DNA of 64,000 nucleotides from Siphonodentalium dalli (taxonomy: Eukaryota; Mollusca; Scaphopoda; Gadilida; Siphonodentaliidae): NCBI GenBank assembly GCA_032622095.1, contig CP136067.1, positions 59,623,899 to 59,687,898 on the forward strand, read 5' to 3'. Each line of letters begins with the position of its first letter. Within the stretch, counting starts at the first letter, position 1. The notes under the pieces were generated by a model. That model was not told the origin of the DNA, did not search any database, and saw only the letters and a list, made by a program, of their open reading frames with translations. Both the position numbers and the translations under genes were made by a program. Below are positions 23,753-35,864 of this stretch, piece by piece.

Positions 23753-24913
23753 TAGTCCAAGTCTTCTCGTACTAAAACCGGCTAAGATATTGGGATGGAG
23801 GTGCCGGTCTTTAGTCCAAGACCGCTTGTATACCAATCCTATGACACGACTTACGCCCACGATCTGTGGCGGGAATTTGTGGTGTATTTTACTCGATTTA
23901 CCTAGCAAATCAATACATGATGCTATATACATCGGAAAGGCTTACATCTTATGGTCATAATGGTGTATAATAATCTAACTTTAATGTTAAATTACACATA
24001 GAATATTCCGGTTGATTGACACAAACATCGATTTGTTTATCTGTTTGTTTACGTTTTAACCGAAAGCCGAAGTGGTCCGAATAAGTTCGGCATAATCCGC
24101 TGTTTGTTCTGGGAATTCTACTTTCCGTTTCTATATATAGCGCGGGTTTTCCGAACAAAAATGTCGAAAACCGATCGCCCGAAAGTCCAGTTTTCTATGT
24201 GCTTTCAGAACAATTCCCGCACTAAAAACTTAATGACATAATGGAGGATCAGAACGGTAGTTTTGTTGACAATTTTAGCAAGCAACTTGTCAAAATTGGA
24301 GCAAATTAGAACTCTTATGTCTGACTTGCCATGCGTGTGCATTTTGATTTGTGTGTTGATAAAATAATCGGAGAACCGAATCACACAGTTTCGAAATATA
24401 GTTCTTCCGTTTTAGTGGGACTTTTCAAACTTAAGGTTCATTTATTTAGTGTATTACATTTATATCTCCAATGTTTAATTAATCTATTTATTATTTTATT
24501 TATTGACACACATAATTACGATTACAATGGAGAATTCATCGTAATTTGCGTTGTTGTCCAAAATCTACGGAATATTTTCAACGGAAAATGCCGAACACAG
24601 TTCGCGAGGTCAACCGAGTTCGCATACTTTTAAAAAATTGTAAACATTGAGGTAAATGTCTCTTTTCGCATTAAATTACCGTTTTAAATTCACAACTGAT
24701 GTGGGTTTCAGATAAAATAGCATGTCTTCTGCGGAAAATATCCGTTTATTGTCGCAATTGTGATATGTTATTTCATATAATTGTGGTTTTATTTGAGCGG
24801 GTCACTAACGCTTAAGTCGTGTCATAAGAATGCATGGGCCTGGAACTCGGACTAAAGACCGGCACCTCCATCCCAATATCTTAGCCGGTTTTAGTACGAG
24901 AAGACTTGGACTA
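23753..24913. mobile_element. TIR element with perfect 65-bp inverted repeats and 9-bp TSD
   Basis: A 1,161-bp element starting TAGTCCAAGTCTTCTCGTAC. About 65 bp at the left end are repeated without mismatch, inverted, at the right end. The TSD is GTTATACCA (23744-23752, 24914-24922). A 9-bp TSD with long TIRs suggests Mutator-like elements (MULE). The interior is AT-rich without a transposase. It interrupts LINE2 RT, and removing it restores the frame. Confidence 0.9.
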
Positions 24914-24959
24914 GTTATACCACTGAGAAACTCCTTTAATAAAAGCCATATTTTACCAT

Positions 24960-25683
24960 CACTGTATTTTGTCACTGTTGGTTTAACAATATGATACCGT
25001 TGGTTTGCCTACGGTATTATACCGTTGCTAGTTTTGACGGCCAAGTACCGTTGCACAAACACGAGGTATGGATAGGATCACCTCCCTTGTGAGATTCGCA
25101 ATGCATCTCGGGTAAATTCGCCATTAATTGATGTCTCAGTGTCTGTCTCCGTCATTCGCGGGAGATTTGTTTTATAATTTAGTAGGCCTACTTTTTAATA
25201 TGTTTCAACAGCTTGGGACAGGTTCCAAGCCGTTTAAATAGCACTAACGGTCTACCGAACGGGCTAAAGAAAGTGTAAACAAGCCCTATTTAACCACTTG
25301 CGATGTTTTAATAGCGACCGCGAAAATAGGTCACCTAGTAAAATTGGTTTGCACTGCAGTCATTCACTCTATAAGTATTAGTTATAACGGATCACTTTTC
25401 ACATTTTCGCTAGTTTCTCTACTAATAAACGAATCAAAGTAATTATTTTTGTTGGATCTTCTAGTCAGCTATATTACTACTTTGTACTGTTATTTCAACA
25501 GTATCCTACCGTGTATTCCAACAGTACAATGTATCAACGGTATACTGTTATTTCAACAGTATCCTACCGTTTACTTCAACAGTACAATGTATCAACGGTA
25601 TACTGTTATTTCGACAGGGATTGTACTGGCAACTAAGTTGACGGTGCATTACCGTAGTTATAACGTTATTAAATTTTACAGTG
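24960..25683. mobile_element. Short TIR element with 2-bp AT duplication
   Basis: A 724-bp insertion in LINE2 RT, CACTGTATTTTG...AAATTTTACAGTG, flanked by AT (24958-24959, 25684-25685). Excision restores the reading frame (GFHGKIW). The interior repeats words such as CAACGGTATACTGTTATTTC and CAACAGTACAATGTATCAAC near 25510-25610. No transposase. The superfamily is unclear; Tc1/mariner would give TA rather than AT. Confidence 0.75.
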
Positions 25684-27725
25684 ATGAAAACCACGGAGGT
25701 GCAATTTCAACAATAACCCGTTTATCCAGACGGTGTCAAATGCCTTATGCACGTCTAAGAAACAAGCATACAGCTTGGTATGTTGTTCTTTGGTATAATT
25801 AATACTTTCATGTAATATGTATGAAGACATGAGGCAGCTTACTTTTTTCTGAAAGCCGTTTTGTAGGGGGTGTACTTTGATAAGGTTTGGTGTGTTACAC
25901 TCCATACGGCATAAGATTACTTTTTCTAATGTTTTGTATATCACTGGAAGAAGAGTTATTGCCCTGTAACTATCAAAATTTGTTTTCGGTTTATCTCCAC
26001 CTTTGTGCAAAGAAACCATCATACCGATTTTGGCTTTTGGAGGTATGTATTGAAACTCAAGCATTTTGCTCAATACATGCGCGATACATTCTTTTAGTTT
26101 GTTACCCCCATAAACGATATGTTCATAGCATACCATGTCGGGTCCCGCGGCTTTTCCCATATTCATGGCCTTAAGAATAATTTCCAATTCATCCACAGAC
26201 ACGGGGTAAAGAAGGAGTTTGTCGCAGACAGTAGCGTCACGGTTATTTTCATATGTCAGATTGTCAACGAATGAATTAACATATTCACGATGGTCCTGAT
26301 CAAATGTGCCTGATTCAAGTGGATTATATAAACGTTCATAGTATTCAGCCCACGCGTTTGTGATTTCTTGCGGATTTCTTAGTGTGGAACCATCGAACGT
26401 AAACAAATTGTTGTTTTCGGAATTACTTTTCGCCTTGCGCCGATTGAATAGTCTGAAAAAATGTTCCTGATTCATCTCGGCCGCGTTGTCAATAACGTCG
26501 TTTTGATCTGACAAGAATTTCGTGTTTGATTTACGAAGCTCTCTACGAAATGCACACTTTGCGGCTTTGTAGTGAGTGTATGACATATGGTCTTCCCCAC
26601 GTGGTCTACCTTCGGCAATCCATGTGCGCCTGAAGCTACGCATGTCGCTGTGCATGCCGCTCAGTTTATCATTCCAAAACGGCTTGACGTGAGATTTAAA
26701 CGACTTTTGTGGAACGAAGAGCGTTGATGCCGAATCAATGGCTTCCACGATGTTCGAGTAATACGTGCAAAGACTGTCCGTATCAACGATTTGCGTTTCA
26801 GGTACCAGATTTTCAACACAGTTTTGATAACCTATTATAGACGACTCTGAGGAGAGGAATTTTTTCCAGTTTAGTACACAGCATGGACTTTCTGCAGGGA
26901 TATATTTCGAAGTGATCTCGATGCTTAATTTCACAGGTCTGTGGTTTGAGTAATCTAAAGCGGAGTCGGATAGAACCTGTGTGGCTGTAACAAGAGGGAG
27001 GTTATTTTTATGTATTAATATATGGTCTATTATTGTGCCAGGTCCACCAGTTGCAGGGACGTGGGTTGCTATCAGGCGTGTGAGTGGATCAGAATAGTTA
27101 ACTGAGACCAGTTTCCTGCGTGACAGAAATTTCGAAAAACTACGGTTTCTGGCATCAGTTTTCTGGATATTTCCGTTTAGATCACCCATTATAATGACAT
27201 TCCCCATTGTAGAATAATAATCTACAAGTTCATCTAAGGTATCGATATAATTTCGATAGAATTCGACAGTATAGTTAGTTGACGGAAGGTATACTTGAAA
27301 AATGTATGTGTACTGTGATTCTGCTAGCTGCAATTGAATCCCGCATATTCTATCATCATTCAGTTGGATGATCGAGACGACACTATCCAACTTTTGGTGC
27401 CAGAAAATTGCTACTCCCCCTTTATCGCGACCCATTTGCATCGGAATTCGCTGCGAGAAATCACAAACGGCGTGGGTACCGGTATGACTTACTGATTGTG
27501 TCAAGAATATGCACATTATGGTTATGAAGCCAGTGCTCGCTAATACCTAGTATGTCTACATCTTGATTTGCGAGCAACTGTGACATGTATGGCGTACTTC
27601 CCATCGCCCCAGTGGCGTTCCATGTGATAATATTCAACATGGTCTCGGTGACAAATTCTACTAACAACAATAAGACAATAGAGCGTGTAAGTACGCGCGA
27701 CTTGAACATGTTTGGCAAATTATTA

Positions 27726-30700
27726 TTAATATGCACGATAGGAATCAGACTGATCTCTATTTCTATAATTAGATCGCTGCGACCTCGATTGGTTTCTTTC
27801 GTCGAATGATCTTTTGGAGAGCCATTGTCTGCAGAGAACGTTAGGCGGCCAGAATCCATCTTCAAAGACTGCATCGAAGTCATCAATGTGCACATTTATT
27901 CTAGCCGAAACTGGTGAATCGTAACGACCACCTCTGAGGATTTTTACCACAGAATGTCGAATATCGTATTTGTCTAAGTAGCGCGACAACACAGAGGCGT
28001 CAACTGCCACATCGAGATTACCGACAAATACACGCATTGTTTTGATCGGGCGACTGTTTTGCTTTTGTGCGAATCTCTTGTAGTCAGAGCCGTAATTTCG
28101 CTAAAATCCGGATTGAGAATCCAAAGCCGATTACGGGGGGCGGAGCTAATTTCGGATTCTAGGTCAGATTTTGAAATCCACGTGGTCTCCGAAACTACGT
28201 TTAATGTTCTCCCAGCGTCAAACATGGCTCTTGTATTTGACACAAGTATCATTTGTATCTTATATTTATGTTTGTTGTGAAAGTCATGCTTTTCTTCTAT
28301 GTGTATATACACGGCACATAATTTGCTGCCAATCCGACTTAATCGTATCTTATTTTTCAAGTTAAAGTGCGTTTATTGATGAGGGCAAGCATATCTAAAC
28401 ATGACAGCTCTAGGCCTCCTGAATCAAATTCCGAAGATGTTGTGAAGAACACAGGAAACTTGTCAGTTGAACAGGGACGTGACGACAGGGTTTGCTTGGG
28501 TGTCTCGACCCCCACCACGAACTTTGGTACAATTTGCTTAGCTGTGCAGTCATTCATACGTGAGGAAAATCAGGATTATTTTTACTAACTGTTCCAAATA
28601 ATGACACTTACAAGCCAGCAAACGCAACAAACAAACCCGATTTTAAATAAATACATATACACACTTATGACTAACTCGGGAGAGGGGTGTCCAGTGATCT
28701 GTATATATGTTCAACTTGTTTTGGTAGTCATGTTGCTTTGCCATTACTAATTATTTATTTGTTCAGTGTAATAATATATACTTACCCTTAAGTGAGTCAG
28801 CACTTGTCCCCCAATTTATTTGTATGTATAAACAAATGTATGTGTTATATATCATGTGTTATCTAAATTTGACATATATTTGAAATAAATATATCTAAAC
28901 TAAACTTTGGTACATTCCAGCAGTCGGAAATTTCATGCATGACACAACATTAGTTGGACATTAATTTGACACCATATATAGGTTGTCATTGTTCTCATTG
29001 TTTAATTTTTTTTTTCAACCAGTAAAAGTTGGTAATTTTCCAATCTTGGTGTTTGTCAGGTTGGATATTTCCAAGGGGAGCAAATGGAATTCTGCGAACC
29101 TGTGAGATTGATGTTTGGTTCAATGGGGGGGGGGGGGGGGGGGGTGTGCAGTTGGCCTGAAATTTGAGGAAACATCTAACCACGTCACTAGAACATATGT
29201 CTGTTGTCTATACATAGACTATTGTGCAAAACGACTGCATTTAACGAAACAAAATATTTTCAAGATGAAACATGAAATTGCTATAAGACTAGATGATAGT
29301 ACATACGTGTATCTGATAATCCATCGATATCATATATATATATATATATAATCCTACTATTTCTTGAATAAGAAGAAACATTATAATAACGAACACAGCA
29401 GAAGACAATCCATGCAGGTTCATATGAATTCGGTCAATGGTGACGTATCCGCCGAATTCGAAATCGACATGGGTTCGGGCGGTATTTATGGATGGAATTA
29501 TGAAATGGACATATGAAAGTGACAATCAACAATGATTTAATTTTGCTTCGCCATCAACCGAAGTGCTCCCCCAGCGTTACTATCAATAGCGTTATTATTT
29601 GGCTAATTTCAGTAATATTCTCCCAGTTTACATTCAATAAAACAAATTTGTCTCCGCATTTAAAATTCTTTGGTATAGATCGTTTATATTCTGCAATAAT
29701 TTGTACACAAGAGACGGATTCTTATGTTTTATTGTGTTTTTAAACTCCGAGGTGGCGAAATCTCGGTTTGTTTACATTATGAACATTTGAGTCCGTAATC
29801 GGAATCCAAATCCCAATCGGATTACCACGAAATTAGGATTACGGTCTGTTCGTTTACTGATTCTGCAAATTTGTGGTCTGTTCTTTTGCCGAACCAAGTC
29901 GTACGGGGACAAATCTGTAATCTGAATCCAGAATCCGAATTGGATTTTAGCGAAATAACGCCTCTGGGGAACTCCTTCTATTGTAATCTGGTGTGCGCTC
30001 TCTGTGGTGTGAATGACGATCACGTTGAATATGCCGGTTTGCGGAATCGTCGCTTGATCTATATCTTCGATATGCATCGTCATCATTGTGCCGTGGGGTT
30101 TCGTTGATGTCGTCTACAGTTATGTTCTCGAGTCCGCTATTGGTTTGTTGAAATTCGAGATTATCATATTCGTGTGGGTTACGCACAACATATTTAGAGT
30201 TATATCTCTTGTCTGCTGTGCTCATGTTTGTCTGTGTGGTTGTACGTTTATCCGCAGTCGGAGTTGACGTTTCCTTAGGATGAATCTTGGATGGAGACGG
30301 TAATGATGAGGATAAGTGTTCAGCAGCTGAGGCAGGCTGAATGTCTACGGTACTCTGTGTATCGCCGTTTGCACTGGCACCTTTTGAGTTTTGCGATCGG
30401 TCGGTGTTTGCATTTACAACTTTCCATGTAACTTGGGCGAATCGATTAAGCTCACCATACACATGCTGTACAAATTCCCGGAGGTCTGCCTTCAAATTGT
30501 CCACACATCTATGCTCACAATCACACGGTCCGTCGTTGCATTTTGAAGACTTGGAACTACTCTTGTTCGCCTTGTGTGTGTCCTCAAGTGATTTAATTCT
30601 GCCACTCAGTGAAGCGATAGATCCCTTGGCTGAATTCCGTTGATTGAGAAACATCTCGCATTTATCTAAAATAGATGAAATGTCTTGCTTCATGGTTTTA

Positions 30701-31350
30701 ATTTCTGCTTTTATTCTGGAAACCCCATTGCATTGATCACTCTCGATTCTTTCCACAGCCAGCTGATTCGAATTGGAAACGCTCTCCACGGACTCAAGTC
30801 GACGAAGTATTTCATGGAACTTTACCTCGTTCGTGCTCACTCGTGCAGATAGGTCAGAAGCAACGGTATCAATCTTTGTCTGCATTTGGTCGCGGGATTG
30901 TTGCAATAAGTTCACCGTAGCAGCAAGCTGCACGTTGGTGTTGGGCTGCTGAGATCGTTCCTTATCAGCATCACTATAGGTTGACTTGATTGGTTGACTT
31001 GATGAGGTTTTTGGAGTAGGAGGTGGTTTTGAAGGAAGATTCTTAGTGCGGGTGGCACTTAGTAAATTTGCTATATGCTCAGCCTTTTCATCGAGAATAC
31101 ATAGGAAGAGTTGATATATGTCGTTGGCCAGTTTTTTTGACACAGGCTCTGAAACTTTGGTCTGTATTCTACGTTTTAAAACGGCATCATCTGACACATT
31201 AACTACATCCAACTTCTTGATTTCACTAAAGAGTGTTTGTCGCATTCCGTCTAATGTTACTTCATTGTCTTTTGTAGAGTACAGTAGTTTTGCAACGAAA
31301 GTGTCTTTGGGAGTATTATGAAGAAATTCCATCATTAACATAATATAGAA
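27726..31350 (-). pseudogene. LINE2 ORF1: coiled-coil and RRM-like protein, split by a TIR element
   Basis: The upstream part (about 31345 to 29966) encodes about 460 residues: a helical N-terminal region, a coiled-coil-prone segment (heptad-like Leu/Ile, residues about 165-290), a Cys-rich patch (CNDGPCDCEHRC) and a basic, Arg/His-rich tail. After the TIR element the frame resumes at about 28085 with MRVFVGNLDVAVDASVLSRY...DDFDAVFEDGFWPPNVLCR, which resembles the RNA-binding fold ending many LINE ORF1 proteins. It would be an RNA-binding chaperone in the LINE particle. The start is uncertain because the first codons of the open frame (31368) are LINE1 sequence; the Met-Met at about 31335 is more plausible. 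Confidence 0.72.
28086..29965. mobile_element. TIR element splitting LINE2 ORF1
   Basis: The ends are imperfect inverted repeats of about 24 bp: AGAGCCGTAATTTCGCTAAA at the left, and the complement of AGAGGCGTTATTTCGCTAAA at the right, with more GGATT-type inverted similarity inside. The interior is AT-rich, with a run of 20 G at 29125-29144, a TA microsatellite near 29333-29350 and no transposase. No clear TSD was found, so the outer limits are accurate only to a few bases. A 28915-28980 segment resembles 63040-63110. Confidence 0.7.
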
Positions 31351-31359
31351 TTTGATGTC

Positions 31360-32618
31360 ATAAGGCAAGTATCGTCCGCGTACATTCTTGTGGTTGCATT
31401 AATGTGATCAGGGAGGTCGTTTATGTAAACTAAAAATAGGAAAGGGCCAATCATTGAGCCTTGAGGGACACCCGCTGGGATAACTTCAAAATTTGAGAAG
31501 GAGTTGTTCACTAAGACCCTTTGTTTGCGATTGAACAGATAATCTTTTAGCCATTCTAAGAGATTTCCAGAGACTCCATATTGTTCCAATTTATATAGCA
31601 GCCCCCTGTGCCATATACTCTCTCGAATGCCTTTGATATATAAAAAAATACTGCACATGTATAGAGGCTGTTGTCGAGACTATGGCACAGGTTGTGATAT
31701 AGTTCTATTAACTGGTATGTTGTACTATGGCCAGGGAGGAAGCCAGACTGGTGATTATATAACAAATTATTTTCCGTGAAGTATGTCATAATATGTTGTA
31801 TGACCACTTTTTCGAAGATTTTGCCTAATGTCGGAAGGAGAGATGTTGGACGGTATAATTTGCGGAATCGGCTGGGTCGCCTTTTTTGAAAATAGGGATG
31901 ACGTTTGCCTTTTCCCAGGTCATTGGAAACTTACCAACAAGATCCAATGATTTTTTATAAATTATTAATAGGGGGATTGCGATATTTTCGGCAGTACTAT
32001 GCAACATTTTTGGGCTGATGCTATCGTGACCATACGCCTTATTTAAATTTAATGATTTTATAGCGCACACGATACTTTGATATGTGATTGGGATTTCGGA
32101 TAGTATGTTATTGGATCTACGAGGGAAATAAGGGAGATTTTTGGCATCGTCCTGTATTGTGGCATTAGAAATGAATCTTGCGTTGAAACACCTAGCTTTT
32201 TCGTAATCATCGGTTGCATATGATTTCCCTTCCATTGATACGTCGCCATTGGGGCTATACAGAGGTGGGGTATTCGTAGATTTCTTTTTGTTAAGTAGAT
32301 AATTCACAATATGCCAGAAATCGCGGGGAGTGGGGGTTTCATTTATTTTCTCCTCAAGTTTAGTTTCGAATTGCGATTTTGCATACTTTTTCATGTTGTT
32401 AACTTTATTTCTAATATCCTTGTATTTTCTCCAAGACTTAGTGTGCTCTGAATTTCGTTTGAGTGCTATTGATCTGAGTCTATCGCGACGTCGTATTTCT
32501 CTCCGTATGTCGGAATTAAACCAGAATTTGTCCTTTGTCCTTATCGTCACTGTCATTTTGGGGATTGATTGTTCCATTATTTTAATAAATCTCTCGGTAA
32601 ATAAGCTTACTGCATGCA
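31360..32618 (-). pseudogene. LINE1 ORF2, reverse transcriptase core
   Basis: In the minus direction: KFWFNSDIRREIRRRDRLR, LNKKKSTNTPP, LNLNKAYGHDSISPKML and VIPIFKKGDP. Then a frame break near 31825-31850, HQSGFLPGHSTTYQL, FFYISKAFERV (normally F.D.SKAFDRV; the catalytic Asp is lost), GVPQGSMIGPFLFLVYINDL and YADDT. LINE2 interrupts the chain directly after this motif. At least two frame breaks and the damaged active site make this copy inactive. Confidence 0.87.
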
Positions 32619-32643
32619 TCGTTTAGTAATGGTTAGATCACAA

Positions 32644-32706
32644 GAATAGTTTTTTACCAGAATAAATCGAGTCGGAGACGAGATTTATTCTGGTAAAGAA
32701 CTATTC
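32644..32706. repeat. Short palindrome, 25-bp arms
   Basis: GAATAGTTTTTTACCAGAAT... pairs with ...ATTCTGGTAAAGAACTATTC around a loop of about 13 bases. It sits near the left end of the 2.9-kb insertion and may be part of its terminus. Confidence 0.7.
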
Positions 32707-34107
32707 GCGTGCTCTGACCTACTTAGAGCACAATTGACCGCACATAATGCGATTATCTCGAAATACGCAATTGATCGTGCGTTGAACACGACGTACAATC
32801 CGTGCGCTGGCCGAGATGAACACAATGACCCGTTAGCCACACCAATCATCGTGATTACCCATGCAGTGAATGTGAATGTGAATAAATATGTCCGAAGCGA
32901 CACGGATTAACGCGTATAACGTGTGACGCGTTTTTCACAAAACAATTAGTCACTCGCAGATAGACCCCGAAGCCACGACAAATAGTTTTCACGGCTGGCT
33001 CAACTGAAATTCGTGGCTGGTTAGCTAGCTAAGCCGGCTCGGTCACGACGTTCGTGGCTGACGAAATATGGCGGCTCAGCCGGCTGAGATGTTATCATTC
33101 AGCGTATTTTCGCTTCCGAAATGTTCCTAATCCCCGGTTATAGACGCCGTTTTTTTTAGCGTTTGTGGTGAACCCGTAGAATTCCAGACCACACGTAATC
33201 TTTTGATGTTGGGCTTTTCCATTATGGCGAAATTCACGAAGGACTGGCATGGATATACTATGTAGTTCCCCATCTAATCGGTATAAGTTACATTGGGACT
33301 TCTGTCGACTTCAGACTGCTATCATCACTGCCATATTGCGATTTATACCATAATTGGCTATGCTACTGTGTGTAATATAACACCTGTTTTGTAAATTTCA
33401 TCTTTACATCCTACTGTGGGTATAACGATTCCTACTATTGGTATAAATTTATACTGTTGTGTAAATGTTTCAACGGCACTTTATGTGTTGAAAGTTTACA
33501 CCCATAGTAGAACGACCCGTCATTTGACCTCTGGTGACCTCGCTGTCGAAATTTAGCCCAATGTTTCGTCACGCCCGCTTCGCGAAGTAAATACACAATT
33601 TTTCCGACTCAAAACACACTGAAATGCGATAAGTGGTCTAAACACAGAGATATATACTATCCAATTCCATTTACTGGGTTTACTTGTCAAAAAATGACAC
33701 ATTAAAGTTAATTTAAAGATGTTTATTCTATGTGCATGCACCGACAAAGTACACGTTTTATACAGGTCGGCGATAGCTGTTGAAAATGTAAACAAAACGC
33801 ACGTGTTCGTCTGCCTTTCCGCGTTTAAAGCGAACGACGGCTTACATTTTGACAACAACGTATAGATTGTTAATGGTATCTGCAATGTGGGAAATCTGAA
33901 TGTGTGTTCACATCAGCTGACTGATACCCAAGAAAGTGGCGGATCGCCGAATTTCCTAGAAATATGTATTACTACGCGTGACCCACATTCATGATAGCTT
34001 AACATATTTGGGTCACTCGGTGCACATACATGTTAACAGTCACTGGTCAACAGAGTAGAAATACATTTACGAAGCGAACGAAGAATAATAATTATGGTAT
34101 AAACAAA

Positions 34108-34257
34108 ATACACCCATAGTAGCCGAGAATAAAAAAATTTCACCACTCGTGGAATTGTGGTTTTAACCACTCGCCAAAGGCTCGTGGTTAAAACCACAAT
34201 ACCACTCGTGGTGAAAATTTGTTATTCTCGGCTACTATGGCGGCAGTATGGGTGTAT
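34108..34257. mobile_element. Palindromic miniature element
   Basis: About 150 bp that fold into a long hairpin: ATACACCCATAGTAGCCGAG at the left pairs with the right end, and the inner arms repeat CACCACTCGTGG..TTGTGGTTTTAACCAC. The right arm has a few extra bases (CGGCAGTATGG). No clear TSD. Confidence 0.75.
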
Positions 34258-35864
34258 TCTATATATATGCATGCATCATTGAATGATGAACCCGATAGTA
34301 ATGATATATAATATTTCCAACTATTTTCTATTCTTATGTGTATATATTGACAAATGCCAGCGATGTCTGAGACTGGATGTTGTCGATATAAACAATTTAT
34401 ATTTTAACCCTTTCAATACCGAATGGATGCGCCTATTCAGTTATATGAAAACATGCATTGGGATAGTCTATTCCACATTAAGGGGCCCGGTGTTCTGATA
34501 ATATAACAACCATTCCGTGTCCATGCGAGTATGCCAATATTAGGCAATGCGGTTTAGTTCTTTGCGATTCACAGTACAGTTGTGCTTGACATATAAGCCC
34601 ATGCAGACGGCTCAGCCATTTTACAATTCCGGCGGCGGAGATTTTTAGATGTGGCTGGCGTTAGAGATAATATGACTGGCGGTGGCTTGTGGCCAATATG
34701 GCTGGCGGCGGCGGCGGCGGCGTGCGATGGCGGCTTCTGGCTCTACTCGCAGATGTGTTTGGAAAGTCAAATGTGGAAGTCGCATGATTGTGTCTTACTA
34801 TTATTATATACATTGTATAAGTGGATAATGAATTCCGAAGAAGTCTGTGTGCCAGAATGATGACATGGAATTTGGACCTGTAACCAACAACCAACTACTT
34901 TTTGCCAAAGGTAATGCTGCACATCATTATTATGTGACAAACGTGTCGCCTTTTCAAGAAACTGTTTCGAAATTACTACCATAATAGTCCATTGGTTCCT
35001 CCATATTCTCCAGATACAAGTTCTGTTGTTTGTTATATCGGATATATGGAGCGCTATAATGTGAAGTGGTGATTCTGTTGGATTATTGGATATATTTGTG
35101 GTAAATTACACCCAATTCCCAAGGCTGACAAACTAATATTTCAGTGATATCCCATTGTTCGAGACGCGCCACTCTTAACAAACAAACCGCGCGGTCGTTT
35201 CAATGTAGCTTCAGTTATTATACAAGAGGACGTGCATCCCCCACCCGCACTCCCCTTATATACGCCGTCCCTATATATGTGCCTGCTTATTATATTAGAG
35301 GTTCATAAATAGTAACGGCGTATAATGGCAGTGTGTTTGGGGGAAGCAGAGCGCTGTTCGTGCCCCTGTCGCCTCTGGTAATTGAAGCTACTTCGAAGCG
35401 ACCGTCGATTTGTCTGTTGTGAGTTGAGTGTGCCTAACAATGGGGTAATCATTGAACTATTCATTCGCCAGCCTTGGGAATCGGTGTGCTTTACCAAAAA
35501 TCAGGGAACGATTGCAACAATGGGATTGTGCTCTAATGTCATTTACTGGTTGCAGCAATTCATGCCATTTGCTCTCATTTATTAAGATATTCGCTTTTTG
35601 AAAATCTGCATTTTTATAGTTCCAGATAGTTCTTGTGAAAGAGGTCGCATGCAATTGATCATATGAAATTGTCGCGTAAACAGCGTAATGATCAGACAAT
35701 TCAAGATTTAGAACGTCAGCGTCCCGGACACTCAAGTTGTTACTCACGATTCTAGGATCGAGTAGGGTGCTGGTTCTAGTGGTAACTTTAGTTACAGACA
35801 TGACAATTGGAACTTATTCCCTATTCCTTATTCCTTATTTTCAAAAATGTCGCTTTCGACCAAT

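Larger units (their letters stand above)
22273..27895 (-). pseudogene. LINE2 ORF2: endonuclease and RT, interrupted twice and frameshifted
   Basis: In the minus direction the endonuclease starts near 27650 (LNIITWNATGAMG, ISEHW). A frameshift near 27490-27510 follows, then GDLNGN, IIDHILIH and SNHRPV complete an APE-type nuclease. RT motifs follow: GKAAGPDMV, HKGGDKPKTNFDSYRAITLLPV, FLDVHKAFDTVW. The frame is cut at 25683 by one TIR element and at 24913 by another; removing both restores GFHGKIW and SGITCIVKHVG. The RT resumes with GARQGGILS and QADDM, where the catalytic motif is normally YADD (Tyr replaced by Gln), and ends with a CTLC...H...C zinc motif. Domains are nearly complete but the copy is inactive as it stands. 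CR1/Jockey-like; clade not fixed. Confidence 0.85.
21426..31358 (-). mobile_element. LINE2: second non-LTR retrotransposon, inserted in LINE1 RT
   Basis: LINE2 splits LINE1 between the YADDT catalytic motif (right side, about 31365-31380) and NKWLVKFNP (left, about 21400-21415); about 20 LINE1 residues are missing at the junction. The 3' end (left) has AATAAAG followed by a TA microsatellite. In the minus direction it carries ORF1 (31345-27726) and ORF2 (about 27650-22273). Three TIR elements interrupt it (28086-29965, 24960-25683, 23753-24913). Pre-insertion length is about 6 kb. Exact ends are uncertain because no TSD was found. Confidence 0.8.
32626..35538. mobile_element. Unclassified 2.9-kb insertion between LINE1 endonuclease and RT
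   Basis: LINE1 is continuous across 35546 and 32618 if this block is removed. The flanks share TCGTTTA (32619-32625) and TCATTTA (35539-35545), a possible 7-8-bp duplication with one mismatch. The ends show weak inverted similarity (TTAGATCACAA versus TTAGAGCACAA), which could fit a hAT-like element. It contains hairpins at 32644-32706 and 34108-34257. No coding region was recognised and the class is uncertain. Confidence 0.55.

Noticed and set aside
24331-24633. 100-codon frame inside the 65-bp-TIR element
   Set aside because: AT-rich, no domain, and lies in a short non-autonomous element; likely chance.
24960-25683. Helitron, because insertion between A and T with a TC start is possible
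   Set aside because: No CTRR 3' end or terminal hairpin, and the ends form inverted repeats.
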